Made by a program: the position numbers and the translations under genes
NCBI RefSeq assembly: GCF_945915485.1
Contig: NZ_CAMEFJ010000003.1
Coordinates: 1-64,000 of the forward strand
DNA: 64,000 nt
Reading direction: 5' to 3'
From: an uncultured Agrococcus sp.
GTDB lineage: Bacteria > Actinomycetota > Actinomycetes > Actinomycetales > Microbacteriaceae
Notes under the pieces: model-generated
What the model was told of the DNA's origin: nothing
The model's database searches: none
Seen by the model: only the letters and a program-made list of their open reading frames with translations
Shown: positions 1 through 9,716 of the stretch, piece after piece
Numbering within the stretch: the stretch's first letter is position 1
Layout of the letters: each line of letters starts with the position of its first letter

Positions 1-825
1 AGGCCAGCACTCTCAACTAGCCACATTTGATGTCACCTCTTCCTGCACCAGACCCCAACGCGGCCCGTGACGTGTGGGATGAGGACCGCTGTCAGGGATA
101 CCGACTCATCACGGACGATCTACTCGACGACGGGTGGCAGCTGTCGGAACGCCGGGTCTGGCGGGTGTGCTCGCAGGAGGGCATGCTCTCGGCCGCGCAT
201 CGCCGCAAGGGCAAGCGGAAGCATCGCAGGCCGGGGCCAGCCGTCCACGACGACCGCGTGAGACGCAACTTCACTGCGTCCGCGCCGAACCGGTTGTGGC
301 TCACCGACATCACCGAGCACCGGACCGGGGAGGGCAAGTTGTATCTGTGCGCGGTGAAAGACGTGTTCAGCAACCGGATCGTGGGCTACTCGATCAGCGA
401 CCGGATGAAGGCTCGACTGGCCGTCGATGCGCTGACGGACGCGTTCAACCGGCGCGGCGGACCCGTCGGAGTGACGGTGCATTCCGATAGGGGCAGCCAG
501 TTTCGAAGCCGCCGATTCCGGCGGGCGCTTCGCCGCTTCGGGCTGAAAGGATCGATGGGCAGAGTCGGTGCGTGTGCGGACAACGCCGCGATGGAGAACT
601 GGTTCAGCCTGGTGCAGAAGAACGTCCTCAACCAGCAGTCCTGGACCACACGCAAGCAGCTGCGACTCGCGATCGTGCACTGGATCGAAGCCCGCTACCA
701 TCGACGGCGACGACAACGACGACTCGGGAAGTTGACGCCCATCGAATACGAAGCAATCATGAAGACCACCGTCGAGCTGGCGGCATAAGGAAACGAGTCA
801 ACCAAACCTTCAGCATTCCCGTTGA
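1..825 (+). mobile_element. IS3-family element, right part only (left end outside window)
   Basis: orfB ORF at 27..788, followed by a terminal-looking sequence (gtcaaccaaaccttcagca ~798-817) that abuts truncated IS5 transposase coding sequence. Confidence 0.75.
27..788 (+). CDS. IS3-family transposase OrfB (integrase core; N-terminus probably begins upstream or by frameshift)
   Basis: Motifs NRLWLTDITEH, VHSDRGSQFRS, NAAMENWFSLVQKNV, typical of an IS3 rve DDE core. Confidence 0.9.
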   Translation: MMSPLPAPDPNAARDVWDEDRCQGYRLITDDLLDDGWQLSERRVWRVCSQEGMLSAAHRRKGKRKHRRPGPAVHDDRVRRNFTASAPNRLWLTDITEHRTGEGKLYLCAVKDVFSNRIVGYSISDRMKARLAVDALTDAFNRRGGPVGVTVHSDRGSQFRSRRFRRALRRFGLKGSMGRVGACADNAAMENWFSLVQKNVLNQQSWTTRKQLRLAIVHWIEARYHRRRRQRRLGKLTPIEYEAIMKTTVELAA

Positions 826-1291
826 AGCAGCGTTCGACAACGTTGCGACCCTTGTAGCGCTTCTTCTGCTGGGCACCGAAGTCGATCGGGCGGCCGGGCT
901 GGTTCTGGCGATGGGCGATCTGATCGTTCCGCTCGGGGATGGTCGCGGCGATCCCTCGTGCTCGTAGCCATGCCCTGTTCGCTTTCGACGGGTAGCCCTT
1001 GTCTGCCAGCACCCGATCCGGCCGGGTCCGCGGGCGTCCTGACCCGCTGCGCGGCACGCAGATGTCATCGAGCGTGGCCGCCAGCATCGTGGTGTCGGCC
1101 GTGTTGCCGCCGGTGAGGACCATCCCCAACGGTCTACCGTGCCCGTCGGCGACCAGATGCACCTTGGTCGTCAGCCCGCCGCGGGAGCGGCCGATTGCGT
1201 GATCAGGCGGCTCGAACCACGGATTCTTGTGATTCGACAGAGCCCCCTGTGTCCCGGGCGAGGGTCGCACCATGCTGGTGCACGCGCGCAA
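823..1291 (-). pseudogene. IS5-family transposase, C-terminal ORF (DDE_Tnp_1), truncated
   Basis: AIGRSRGGLTTKVHLVADGHGRPLGMVLTGGNTADT...KGRNVVERCFN, then unrelated IS3-derived sequence. The ORF track extends to 695 only through IS3 DNA. Confidence 0.8.
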
Positions 1292-1592
1292 TCGTGGAGT
1301 CGATCGAGACGACCCAGTCGGTCTTCCCGGCCTCGTCCGCCTGCTTCTGCACCTCGGCGAGCAGCTTCTCCCATGTGCCGTCCTCGGCCCACCGGTTGAA
1401 CCGCTTGTAGATCGAGTTCCACTTCCCGAACCGCTCCGGCACGTCCCGCCATGACGCCCCGGTGTGATACTTCCACGCCACCCCCTCGACAGCGAGGCGA
1501 TGATCCGCCCACGGCCGCGACCTTCCCGTCGGCACCGGCATCAGCGGCTCCAGCACCGCCCACATTTCGTCAGAGATCTCGTGTCGTGTCAC
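1203..1592 (-). CDS. IS5-family transposase, N-terminal ORF (DUF4096-like)
   Basis: MTRHEISDEMWAVLEPLMP...WKYHTGASWRDVPERFGKWNSIYKRFNRW..VVSIDSTIARVHQHG. Confidence 0.9.
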   Translation of the reverse strand: MTRHEISDEMWAVLEPLMPVPTGRSRPWADHRLAVEGVAWKYHTGASWRDVPERFGKWNSIYKRFNRWAEDGTWEKLLAEVQKQADEAGKTDWVVSIDSTIARVHQHGATLARDTGGSVESQESVVRAA

Positions 1593-1640
1593 CCTTCAAG
1601 GCTCACCCACCGGAACCCGAAACCACTTGATCAACACGCC

Positions 1641-2015
1641 CTAGACTGGGACTGGACCGAGACTCAGCTGTAATTGACCGTGAAACCACATCTTGGTTGG
1701 ATATCCGGCAGGGAGGTTACTGAACCGAGCGGAGATTGCATACCTGCCAGCTGCCAGCACCCCAAAAGTCTTCGTGGAACGGTCTCCCGGACCGAATGAG
1801 AGCGTCTTGGTGTGTACACCGTTGCGACGTAGGAATATCTGTAGACCCCCGCTGACATTCGCGCCATTCTGAGTTTTGCTAATCTTGGTTAGCTTGAACC
1901 TCACCTGACCGCCGTTGTGTTGGCGAGTTGTCGTGAAGTGTTCGTAAAACTGTGTAGTGCCGCCGGTGTTCGGCTTATCGTTGGTCATTTGGCCGCGGAC
2001 ATTGTGGTTTGCCAT
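1641..2015 (-). CDS. Hypothetical 124-aa protein (possible beta-rich small protein)
   Basis: MANHNVRGQMTNDKPN... with an AGAAGGAA-type RBS upstream of ATG; stop codon lies exactly at the IS5 boundary. Confidence 0.5.
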   Translation of the reverse strand: MANHNVRGQMTNDKPNTGGTTQFYEHFTTTRQHNGGQVRFKLTKISKTQNGANVSGGLQIFLRRNGVHTKTLSFGPGDRSTKTFGVLAAGRYAISARFSNLPAGYPTKMWFHGQLQLSLGPVPV

Positions 2016-2086
2016 GTGTTCCTTCTTTCCGAGTGTACGAAAGGTCCCTCGATCGCTACGAACCCTTCTCATGTTACGGGGATGAG

Positions 2087-2704
2087 CTACTGAACGTCTC
2101 CCGCGTTGGTTGCGATGGCGTGGTTTTCATCGCGTTCGAGAAATGGCTCGATTTCCCACTGCAGCATCGGGGCGAAATTGCCTCCGCGTGCCGGACGGAT
2201 CGCGTGGTCAATAATCGAAGCGTCGGTTCCAGGGGAATCCGGCTCCAAATGTATACTCCGAACGGGCGAGACATGCCCCGATTCGAGAGCGTCCAAGAGC
2301 TGATTGGCTGTGTCTTCATCGCCACGCTCATAGGCAGCCCAGGCTGCCGTGGCTGTAGCCCCCGACCAGAATGAGAATGCGTCAGCGGCACCGTAGCCGC
2401 CTTCGTATCGGTCGTTTTCGCCCCAGAGAATAGGATCGGCTGGAAACGCGTAACCATCAGGGAGGGGAAACGGGAAGGTTGCAGCGGCACGCCAATATTC
2501 GTCCCTGATTCCATCTTGGGTGACAGAGTCACTGCGACTGCCGAATTCAGCCACATACTCATCTTCAGACAGAGGATTCGTATGCACTACTGCGACGTCA
2601 CCAATGGTTGTTGGCGCTTCGGGCTCGTGCGCCAGCGACGATGCGCAACCAGAGAGCGCAAACGTGACTGCTGCGACAACTGCGATGCCTGGATGCCTTT
2701 TCAT
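2087..2704 (-). CDS. Putative lipoprotein, hypothetical
   Basis: N-terminal signal with lipobox: MKRHPGIAVVAAVTFALSGC. Confidence 0.65.
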   Translation of the reverse strand: MKRHPGIAVVAAVTFALSGCASSLAHEPEAPTTIGDVAVVHTNPLSEDEYVAEFGSRSDSVTQDGIRDEYWRAAATFPFPLPDGYAFPADPILWGENDRYEGGYGAADAFSFWSGATATAAWAAYERGDEDTANQLLDALESGHVSPVRSIHLEPDSPGTDASIIDHAIRPARGGNFAPMLQWEIEPFLERDENHAIATNAGDVQ

Positions 2705-2999
2705 GACTTGATCTAAGCATCAACCACCGACTACCGCCAGTACAACCAGTTTTTCTGTTGCTGCGACTGCTAAGGGATCAGATGACTCTTGAGCTGTGGC
2801 AAGTGTGCCGTTGCTGGAAGGGGCGATTGTCCTGAGTAAGAGACTCCGCGAGCTGCTATTCACCATGATTTTTCCCTTTGCAGGATCCAATCATCTTGAT
2901 GACGTTCATCGCTCCTCCTGTGCGTCAAGCTCAAACTGATCCACCACTTTTCGGACGGTTCACGTATGGTGAAGAAAATAATTCAGCGAATGGAATGCC

Positions 3000-3677
3000 A
3001 TGGAATCTCAGACTCCGCGCCCAGGCGCCTCGGAAACCGCGATCGACAGACGAACGTTTTTGCGCGCTGGCGCATTGTCAGTTCCGATGCTTGCAGTGGC
3101 CATCGCTGCACCCTCGGTGATAGCTCCGCCTCCTGCGACCGCGGCCGGTGTGAACGGGATTCGTGATCTCTCCGTCGAAGGCGATATAGACACTTTTGAT
3201 GTAGGCGTGAGCAGTGATAGTAATCGATATTTCGAGCAGGGGAGAATGAGCTCGGGTCGGCTCTTCACTGTCGGCGAAGACCCCACGCCGAGCGGTTCCG
3301 TACTGAGGGTCGAATGGGATCCTCGTTGCAATGATGGTGGCGCAGAACTGTTCATCAAGGACTCTCCCGTCCAGGCTTCCGGGACAGGAACGGCAGGTAG
3401 CCACGGGGCTTATGCCACGTTCACTATCGATGAACCAGTCCCCGTTGGCATTCCACAAGGGGAGACCGGGCTTAGTTGGAGCATCAGCTTGGGTGAAGCC
3501 AATGAAAACTTCTACCCGGAAAATGAAGACCTCCACCCATACACGGTGCTTTTCACACCGCCTACCGGCTATGAGGATCCGGATATGGCGAACAATGGCT
3601 GGTCATCGCACGTCAGCTACGGCGGTACCGGAGGCGTAACGGACACCAATGCTCCCTGGCGCACCGTTGAGGTGTAG
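3000..3677 (+). CDS. Tat-leader secreted protein, hypothetical
   Basis: DRRTFLRAGALSVPMLAVAIAAPSVIAPPPATAA resembles a twin-arginine signal (RRxFLR) followed by a hydrophobic stretch. Confidence 0.65.
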   Translation: MESQTPRPGASETAIDRRTFLRAGALSVPMLAVAIAAPSVIAPPPATAAGVNGIRDLSVEGDIDTFDVGVSSDSNRYFEQGRMSSGRLFTVGEDPTPSGSVLRVEWDPRCNDGGAELFIKDSPVQASGTGTAGSHGAYATFTIDEPVPVGIPQGETGLSWSISLGEANENFYPENEDLHPYTVLFTPPTGYEDPDMANNGWSSHVSYGGTGGVTDTNAPWRTVEV

Positions 3678-4816
3678 CGTTCTAGCGAATTCCCCTCTGA
3701 TGTGAGCCATCTGAATCGTCGAGGCGACAACGACTACGAACCAGGGAGCAAGTGTCGCTTCGCCAAAATAACGTTGTTGCGTGTTTGGCTACCGCGTGAT
3801 GAATGAGCTCGTCGAGGCGCCGGTTGACTTCCCATATAGACTGTCATGTCGGGCACCTTCATTAGTAGGATCTCCGACCGCAGCGTCGCACAACGAAGTG
3901 CGTTCTATTCCGCCTGAAACCTCCTGCCCCAGGGCTGCATCCGCGGTCTGTGTGGATCAGGTGGACTTTGCTGGAGAGTGAAGAGGCGGATGAGACTGTA
4001 CTCAATCACCGAATGTTGACTTCAGCGGGGGAGTTCACTGTCGGTGAGCTGGTAGAAGGTTGCAGCACCTCTGCTTGGTTCCGAGGCCGTCACCGCCACT
4101 GACTGTCCTCGCTCGGCATGGCGCGTTGAGGAGTCCGTGCAGGAAACACGGAAATCGAATGCGCACAGTGAGCAGCTGTCGGCGATTGAACGGAACCTGC
4201 AAAGCACATAATACACGCCTCGTGGCAAAATTCTCTCTTGTCAGAGCGGGGCGTTATCTATCGCGGATTGAACTCCATAGACAGGATTAAAGCTGCCGCG
4301 GTCACGAGTTTTTAGGAGGGGGCCGCAAAAGCACAGCAAGGAGCGGAACTCTTCTCCTGCTTTGTTCTTGGCACCGATTACCGACGAAAGCTAGATTCTC
4401 AAGCCCTCTCTCACTGAACCGATAACCGGTCGGAGGCTTGCTGAGCGATGGCATAGTATCGACGCTCGGAGGGTTGGTAACCCTAAAGGGATGCGGCTTT
4501 TTTGCTGCGAAGGCCTTGCAGCTGAAGGCTCTTCTAGGCCATATTTAGCAGTGTGAGCGGTATTCGGTTCTCAGGGGTTTCCACTTCGCTGAAGTAGGTA
4601 GCGACTCGGCTGTGAGTCGAGGTGTTCTAATCCAAGCTAAGCGTGTGCCCAATAATGGCGTTGGAGAGAGTCGTTCGCCTGTATGGGAGGAACAAGGATG
4701 GGATGGTTTAGAAAAACGGCAGGGAATGCAGGCTGCATCGCGTTTTCTGCTGAGTATTCTCATTCGGTGTTTTCTCGCAGATAAGTAGATATCCGTCCTG
4801 GGAGGGGCTGCGTAGC

Positions 4817-5908
4817 ATGGGTCAGCAGAGAAGCGTGGTCACAATTGGGGCCCTTTCCCGGCGTGCGATGGTGATGGGTGGGGCGGCGGGTGTTGCGGCT
4901 TTCATTTTGGGGCAGAGTAATCCGAGCGCAAGTCATGCCAATGCGAGTGGTGCTTTTGCTAGTCGGCTTCTTACCACGGTAGCCGCGAAGCTCAGTGATG
5001 AACGAGCCACTTTGGTGTTCTACGATTCTTCACTGAATCGGCAGTTTCAGTGGAGGGTCGCACAAGCTGTCGATGTGGAGTGTGAGGGTGTTCGGCTGCT
5101 GAGCATTCGATTGTCGTTTGATTCGCGAACGATGCGGTTGCGGGATCGACTTGTGCTCATTCAGGGGAGCGTATTCCACTCTGCTGCTCCTGCCGAACAA
5201 CACGAGTCGGGCCATCAGTTAGAGGCAGCTTTCGAATTTGCCTTGTCTCCTGCGTCGGCGTCAGATGTTCGTATTATTCTCCCTTTTGATATGTCGTCGC
5301 TGTTTCCCGCGGATGCGTTGGATGGGGTGTATGAGCCACGGGCGGTCATCGAGACAGAAACCGCAGACGGGCACCAGGAGCGCTGGGAAGACACTCTTGT
5401 GTCTGCTGAGGTTGTGGATGCTGCGGCGCCGTACGCGCTCACGCTCAATGCTGGCTGGGACGCCGTGAGTGCTAACGCAGACGATTCGCTGTACTACCGT
5501 GCTCCGGTGTTTTTACGTGTGGAAAACGAGGGTCCGCATGCTTCAGCGTCCGGGCATGAACTGGTTCTTCGTTCGGATGTTCGTCATTCGTCGGAGCCAA
5601 TTCTTTACGAAGGCCCCGATGCCGAAGGTGCTCCGCTGGATGCTCTAACACACACCGTTCACGGTAACGAGCGATTGACGCAGATAAGTTTGTCTTCGAT
5701 CGAGGCGGGTGCATCACTGGTGTTCGTTGCCGAGTGGCCGGCGCACCGGCTGTCTTCGAGCACAGAGGGAGTCATCGCCGCCTTGGCGGAAGTGACGAGT
5801 GGGGATCGTTTTCCGCTTAATCGCACGGACTCGGTGTGGATGTCGAGTTATGACACGCATACGCCTTCGCTACCTGGCGCGGATGTGGTGCAGCTGGAGG
5901 AGGTCTGA
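4817..5908 (+). CDS. Tat-leader secreted protein, hypothetical (first gene of the effector-like array)
   Basis: GALSRRAMVMGGAAGVAAFILGQSNPSASHA resembles a Tat signal. Its TGA overlaps the ATG of the next gene (TGATG at 5906-5910). Confidence 0.7.
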   Translation: MGQQRSVVTIGALSRRAMVMGGAAGVAAFILGQSNPSASHANASGAFASRLLTTVAAKLSDERATLVFYDSSLNRQFQWRVAQAVDVECEGVRLLSIRLSFDSRTMRLRDRLVLIQGSVFHSAAPAEQHESGHQLEAAFEFALSPASASDVRIILPFDMSSLFPADALDGVYEPRAVIETETADGHQERWEDTLVSAEVVDAAAPYALTLNAGWDAVSANADDSLYYRAPVFLRVENEGPHASASGHELVLRSDVRHSSEPILYEGPDAEGAPLDALTHTVHGNERLTQISLSSIEAGASLVFVAEWPAHRLSSSTEGVIAALAEVTSGDRFPLNRTDSVWMSSYDTHTPSLPGADVVQLEEV

Positions 5909-8385
5909 TGGACGACTGGATTCTGCTGATGCAGTCGTGGCTCGATCAGGAGTATGGAGGTAGGTCGGGTTACACGCCGACCCCCGGTGATGGCCGCACT
6001 GGCTGGCGCACCATGTACTCCATGACCAGGGCACTGCAGATCGAGCTCGGGATTGGTGCTCCGTCGGATGCGTTCGGGCCGACTACGAGAAGCCAGTTCA
6101 ACACGCAAATTGGCACGATCGGTAGCGCCACTGGGCAATCGCATCAGAAAGTCATTGGCATCCTGCGTATGGCGCTGTGGTGCAAAGGCTACTTCTCCGG
6201 GTACATCGAGCCGAACCATCCGCACTTCTTCCAATACACCGATGGGCTGGAGAACGCGATTCGGGAGATCCGCACGAACCTTGGCTTGCCTGCATTCGGG
6301 GGAACAACCGTCAAGATTATGGCGAGCCTGCTCACGATGGATGCCTACACCTTGCTATCCGGAGGGAGCGCCGCGGTTCGTGGCGTGCAGCAGTTCCTCA
6401 ACGGCCGTTACGTAACCCGTGCAGACTTTCCGCTCATCCCGTGTGATGGCGTGTTCACGCGGCAAGTGCAGGTCGGTCTGATGTTCGCCGTGCAGTACGA
6501 GATTGGTATGGCCGATGGGGTCGCGAACGGCAATTTTGGTCCAGGAACGCAGCAAGGCCTCAGGACGCACGGAGGAGTTGGTCTCGGGAGCAGCGACGGA
6601 GCACGCCGGCTCGTCTCGATATTCCAAGCGGCACTGATCCTCAACGGGCACACATCCACCCCGCTTTCGGGCACCTTCGACTCTTCCACCCAGTCCCAGA
6701 TGCAGGCATTCCAACAGTTTGTTGCCCTACCGACTTCTGCAGGAGCGAATTATGCAACGTGGGCGTCGCTGCTCGTTAGCACCGGTGACCCCGACCGACC
6801 AGTTACCGGTGCCGATACCGCAACACAGATCAACGACGCACGTGCCGTAACGCTCTACAACCACGGACATCGTGTAGTGGGACGCTACATCAACGGCACG
6901 ACGAAACGACTCACGCACAATGAGCCGGCCATCCTGCAAAACCGCAGCCTGCGATGGTTCCCGATCTACCAGGAATGGAACAACAGCGCATCATGGTTCT
7001 CCCCGGCTCTTGGTAGGTGGCAGGGGATACGCATCGCGGCGCGTGCTCGGGCGCTTGGTGTGCCAGGGAACACCATTGTTTTTCTTGCAGTCGATTACGA
7101 TCCGATCGATGATGAGATATCCGCACTCATAATTCCGCACTTCCATGCGGCGAAAGCAGCGATTCAGGCTTCAAGTACGCACAATGTGCGCTTAGGAGTG
7201 TATGGCACTCGAAACGTGTGTGCTCGACTAGCCGCCGCTGGAATTACTGACGGATCCTTCGTTGCAGATATGTCGACAGGGTGGAGCGGAAATCTCGGGT
7301 TTAGGCTTCCACAGGATTGGATGTACGACCAGATCAAAACCACCACCATCGGCAGCGGCGCTGGCCTGATCGAAATCGATCGTGTGGCGGTCTCACAAAG
7401 TGCAACATCGCTCAACAACAGCGAGCTGATACGAACACCTCGAAAGTACAACGGAAGTAGCGTCGCTGGCTACGACGAAGAAATCTGGTGGAAATTCGCC
7501 GAACTCGGCTATTTGGCAGAGCGAACCGCTACTTCCGTACCCATGGCTGCTGATTTCGTGCTGTATGAAATTCATCGAAAGCTATATGGTCTTGGGCACG
7601 GCAATGGTCTGCAAGATAATGCATGGGAGTTTTTCTTCGCTCCACCACCCTTCCAGTTCCATCCCGATGCTCGACTCGAACAGTTCCAGTCGGACGTGGA
7701 GGCCTTTTACGGAGGGGTTCCCTCCGGGGGACCATTTGGGTTCACCACGGGAACGCAGATTTATGCAGTGGGTGATTTGCCGCATTGTGCGGCGGTTGCT
7801 CGTGCTCATCTGCAACTTGGTATTCCCGGTTCCAATGTTGGCCTCGCTGATGTTGACTTTGCTAGCTGGGCTGGCGATCTGCGTACCGCGTGGGCAGATT
7901 ACGAAGTGCAGCGGCTCCAAGGAGGAATCACCGATGCGTACACCTTCCTCAGGGCTGCTATTGGTGGGCGAGGATCGGCGGCTGGGCAGTTCGGTGAAGC
8001 CGATCTTCGTGCAGACGCATTGGGGTACATCATCGCCCAAGAGCTTTTCCAAGGTCCGCCCATCGCCCTCGACCGTATTATCCGAGAGATATTACTTAAC
8101 ACAGCGGATGATCCTGCCTGGATAATCAAGCAATTCTCTCAACGTAGGTTTGGAAACTCGAGAGCCAACCTAGAGAATGCCGGCCGCTTAGCATGTACTG
8201 GGAACATACCCGTTGTTGAGCAGGCGCTAGCAACGTTGTACGGTGGCCAGCGGCGACCGGGTCAGACTAGGTCCGCGTCGACCGATCCACCTGCGAGTGT
8301 GATTGCAACCGAAATCGACGCTGTAGGAAGAGCATTTGCCGATGCAGTGTTTGATGCACAGTCTTCGTGGTCTCAGCGTTCATGA
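5908..8385 (+). CDS. 825-aa multidomain protein: peptidoglycan-binding-like N-terminus, DUF1906/Rv2525c-like glycoside-hydrolase-like domain, uncharacterised C-terminal domain
   Basis: N-term WLDQEYGGRSGYTPTPGDGRTGWRTMYSMTRALQIELGIGAPSDAFGPTTRSQF; middle RVVGRYINGTTKRLTHNEPAIL..WFPIYQEWN..IVFLAVDYDPIDDE..LGVYGTRNVC. RBS ggagg precedes ATG. C-term (~7660-8382) matches the split ORFs at 9027-11110. Confidence 0.8.
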   Translation: MDDWILLMQSWLDQEYGGRSGYTPTPGDGRTGWRTMYSMTRALQIELGIGAPSDAFGPTTRSQFNTQIGTIGSATGQSHQKVIGILRMALWCKGYFSGYIEPNHPHFFQYTDGLENAIREIRTNLGLPAFGGTTVKIMASLLTMDAYTLLSGGSAAVRGVQQFLNGRYVTRADFPLIPCDGVFTRQVQVGLMFAVQYEIGMADGVANGNFGPGTQQGLRTHGGVGLGSSDGARRLVSIFQAALILNGHTSTPLSGTFDSSTQSQMQAFQQFVALPTSAGANYATWASLLVSTGDPDRPVTGADTATQINDARAVTLYNHGHRVVGRYINGTTKRLTHNEPAILQNRSLRWFPIYQEWNNSASWFSPALGRWQGIRIAARARALGVPGNTIVFLAVDYDPIDDEISALIIPHFHAAKAAIQASSTHNVRLGVYGTRNVCARLAAAGITDGSFVADMSTGWSGNLGFRLPQDWMYDQIKTTTIGSGAGLIEIDRVAVSQSATSLNNSELIRTPRKYNGSSVAGYDEEIWWKFAELGYLAERTATSVPMAADFVLYEIHRKLYGLGHGNGLQDNAWEFFFAPPPFQFHPDARLEQFQSDVEAFYGGVPSGGPFGFTTGTQIYAVGDLPHCAAVARAHLQLGIPGSNVGLADVDFASWAGDLRTAWADYEVQRLQGGITDAYTFLRAAIGGRGSAAGQFGEADLRADALGYIIAQELFQGPPIALDRIIREILLNTADDPAWIIKQFSQRRFGNSRANLENAGRLACTGNIPVVEQALATLYGGQRRPGQTRSASTDPPASVIATEIDAVGRAFADAVFDAQSSWSQRS

Positions 8386-8975
8386 AATCTGAGCCGGTTC
8401 TGCAGTTCGGTGATGGTCGTGAGCTGGGCCGTCTTCCGGTCGTTCTGTTGTTCGCGGTCGTTATCGTGACCGCGGTAGCAACCTTCATTCCGAGCGATGA
8501 CGATTATGTCATCTGGCAGCCAGAGACAATAGGCAGCGATGCACTGTATTTCTGGTTGCCGGCGAAAGTCTTCGTGCACACGGTGGGGCTTGCACTGCTG
8601 GTTGCTCTGCATTTGAGCGTGCGTGAGACGGTGTGGCGTCAGCGCGAGGCGTGGGTCAGACTGGCGGTGGCAGCGGTGCCGTTGGCCGTGTTCGGCTTTC
8701 TCTTTCGGTATGTCGTGGTGGGCTTAGGCATTTCTCTCTACATGAATGGGTTTCGCAACGATTTCGATCGAGAATGCACCGGTGGGATCATGTGCAACCC
8801 CGGTCTTGCTTCGTTCTGGGCGACTCCTTTGATCGCGCTTGCGCTAGATGCGCTCACCACGGTGATCGTCCAGAGGTGGAAGCCTCGGTTCTGGAGTGTG
8901 TACTGGACGGTCGCGTCGATCATCTTCCAGGCGGTGGCGGCGAGTCTTCTGCTGACTCGAATGGCGAGCAGCTAG
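8382..8975 (+). CDS. Multi-TM membrane protein (197 aa), candidate partner/immunity protein of the upstream gene
   Basis: ATGA overlap with the 825-aa gene. About five hydrophobic segments; loop ECTGGIMCNPGLASFWATPLIALALDALTTVI shared with the 11116..11712 product. Confidence 0.7.
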   Translation: MKSEPVLQFGDGRELGRLPVVLLFAVVIVTAVATFIPSDDDYVIWQPETIGSDALYFWLPAKVFVHTVGLALLVALHLSVRETVWRQREAWVRLAVAAVPLAVFGFLFRYVVVGLGISLYMNGFRNDFDRECTGGIMCNPGLASFWATPLIALALDALTTVIVQRWKPRFWSVYWTVASIIFQAVAASLLLTRMASS

Positions 8976-9323
8976 GAAGTACTTTCCCGGCATCCAACGA
9001 CATTCCCGTGCAAGGAGGAAAAGTAGTTGAATCTGAAGCCTAATGGGGATGCCCGATGCTATAACAGATTAGCTTCAGCAGCTGCGGACATGTTTGGAGA
9101 TCCAGCTGGGGGAGTCTTCGGATTTACCACTATCGGGGATAGTGCCATGGGTGATGTGCCTCATGGGTCTGTAGTCGCGCGTGCCTACATGTATTTCGGC
9201 GCGTTGTCGGAAGGCTCCGGATATCTTCATGTGGATTATGCTGCTTGGGCGGGAGATCTTATTACCGCTTGGGCAGATTATGAACGGCAGAGGTTAGCGG
9301 GAAATGCAAGCGATGCCTACACC

Positions 9324-9327
9324 TACA
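9324..9327. repeat. Target-site duplication TACA, left copy
   Basis: Identical TACA at 10673-10676 directly outside the opposite IR. Confidence 0.88.
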
Positions 9328-9398
9328 TGTTGCGCGTCAGACTATGTGGCAGGGGTAGTTAGTTGCGGAAGCAGCGCCCCTATCGAAAGGTCTGAGTC

Positions 9399-9716
9399 AT
9401 GAGTCGTCCCCCGACGATCCCGGCGGAGAAGAAGCTCCGCATTGTGTTGTCCGTGCTGCAGGGTGAGATCTCGATCGCCGAGGCGGCCCGTCGTGAGAAG
9501 GTGTCCGAGCAGGCGATCGGGAATTGGAAGCGCCAGTTCCTCGAGGGCGGGAAGGCCGGCATCGAGGCGGGCAAGTCCAAGCCCTCGACGCGGGAGCAGC
9601 AGCTCGAGGACGAGGTCGCCGAGCTGACCCAGGCCCTCGGTGAGGCGGCGGTCGAGATCCGTGTGTGGAAGAAGAGCGCCGAGGGCCGCCTGGGCCCTTC
9701 GAGGACCTCGAGGTGA
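9399..9716 (+). CDS. IS3-family transposase OrfA (HTH)
   Basis: MSRPPTIPAEKKLRIVLSVLQGEISIAEAARREKVSEQAIGNWKRQFLEGGKAGIE. Confidence 0.88.
   Translation: MSRPPTIPAEKKLRIVLSVLQGEISIAEAARREKVSEQAIGNWKRQFLEGGKAGIEAGKSKPSTREQQLEDEVAELTQALGEAAVEIRVWKKSAEGRLGPSRTSR

Larger units (their letters stand above)
823..1640 (-). mobile_element. IS5-family (IS427-like) element, 3' truncated at the IS3 junction
   Basis: Two overlapping frames (1203..1592 and ~823..1291) encode an IS5-type transposase; protein homology stops after KGRNVVERCFN at the IS3 boundary. Confidence 0.75.

Noticed and set aside
695-822. C-terminal extension of the IS5 orfB ORF (…AEGLVDSFPYAASSTVVFMIASYSMGVNFPS)
   Set aside because: This part is antisense IS3 sequence, not transposase; real IS5 homology ends at ~823.
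5908-8975. Endolysin-holin phage lysis cassette
   Set aside because: A hydrolase-like protein followed by a membrane protein superficially fits, but the TM protein is ~197 aa with ~5 TM segments and a Cys loop, no phage genes are nearby, and the pair is duplicated; kept only as an alternative hypothesis.
9027-9362. Treating 9027..9362 and 10676..11110 as two independent small genes
   Set aside because: Both are halves of one ORF; the IS termini, TACA duplication and paralog alignment show a single interrupted gene.
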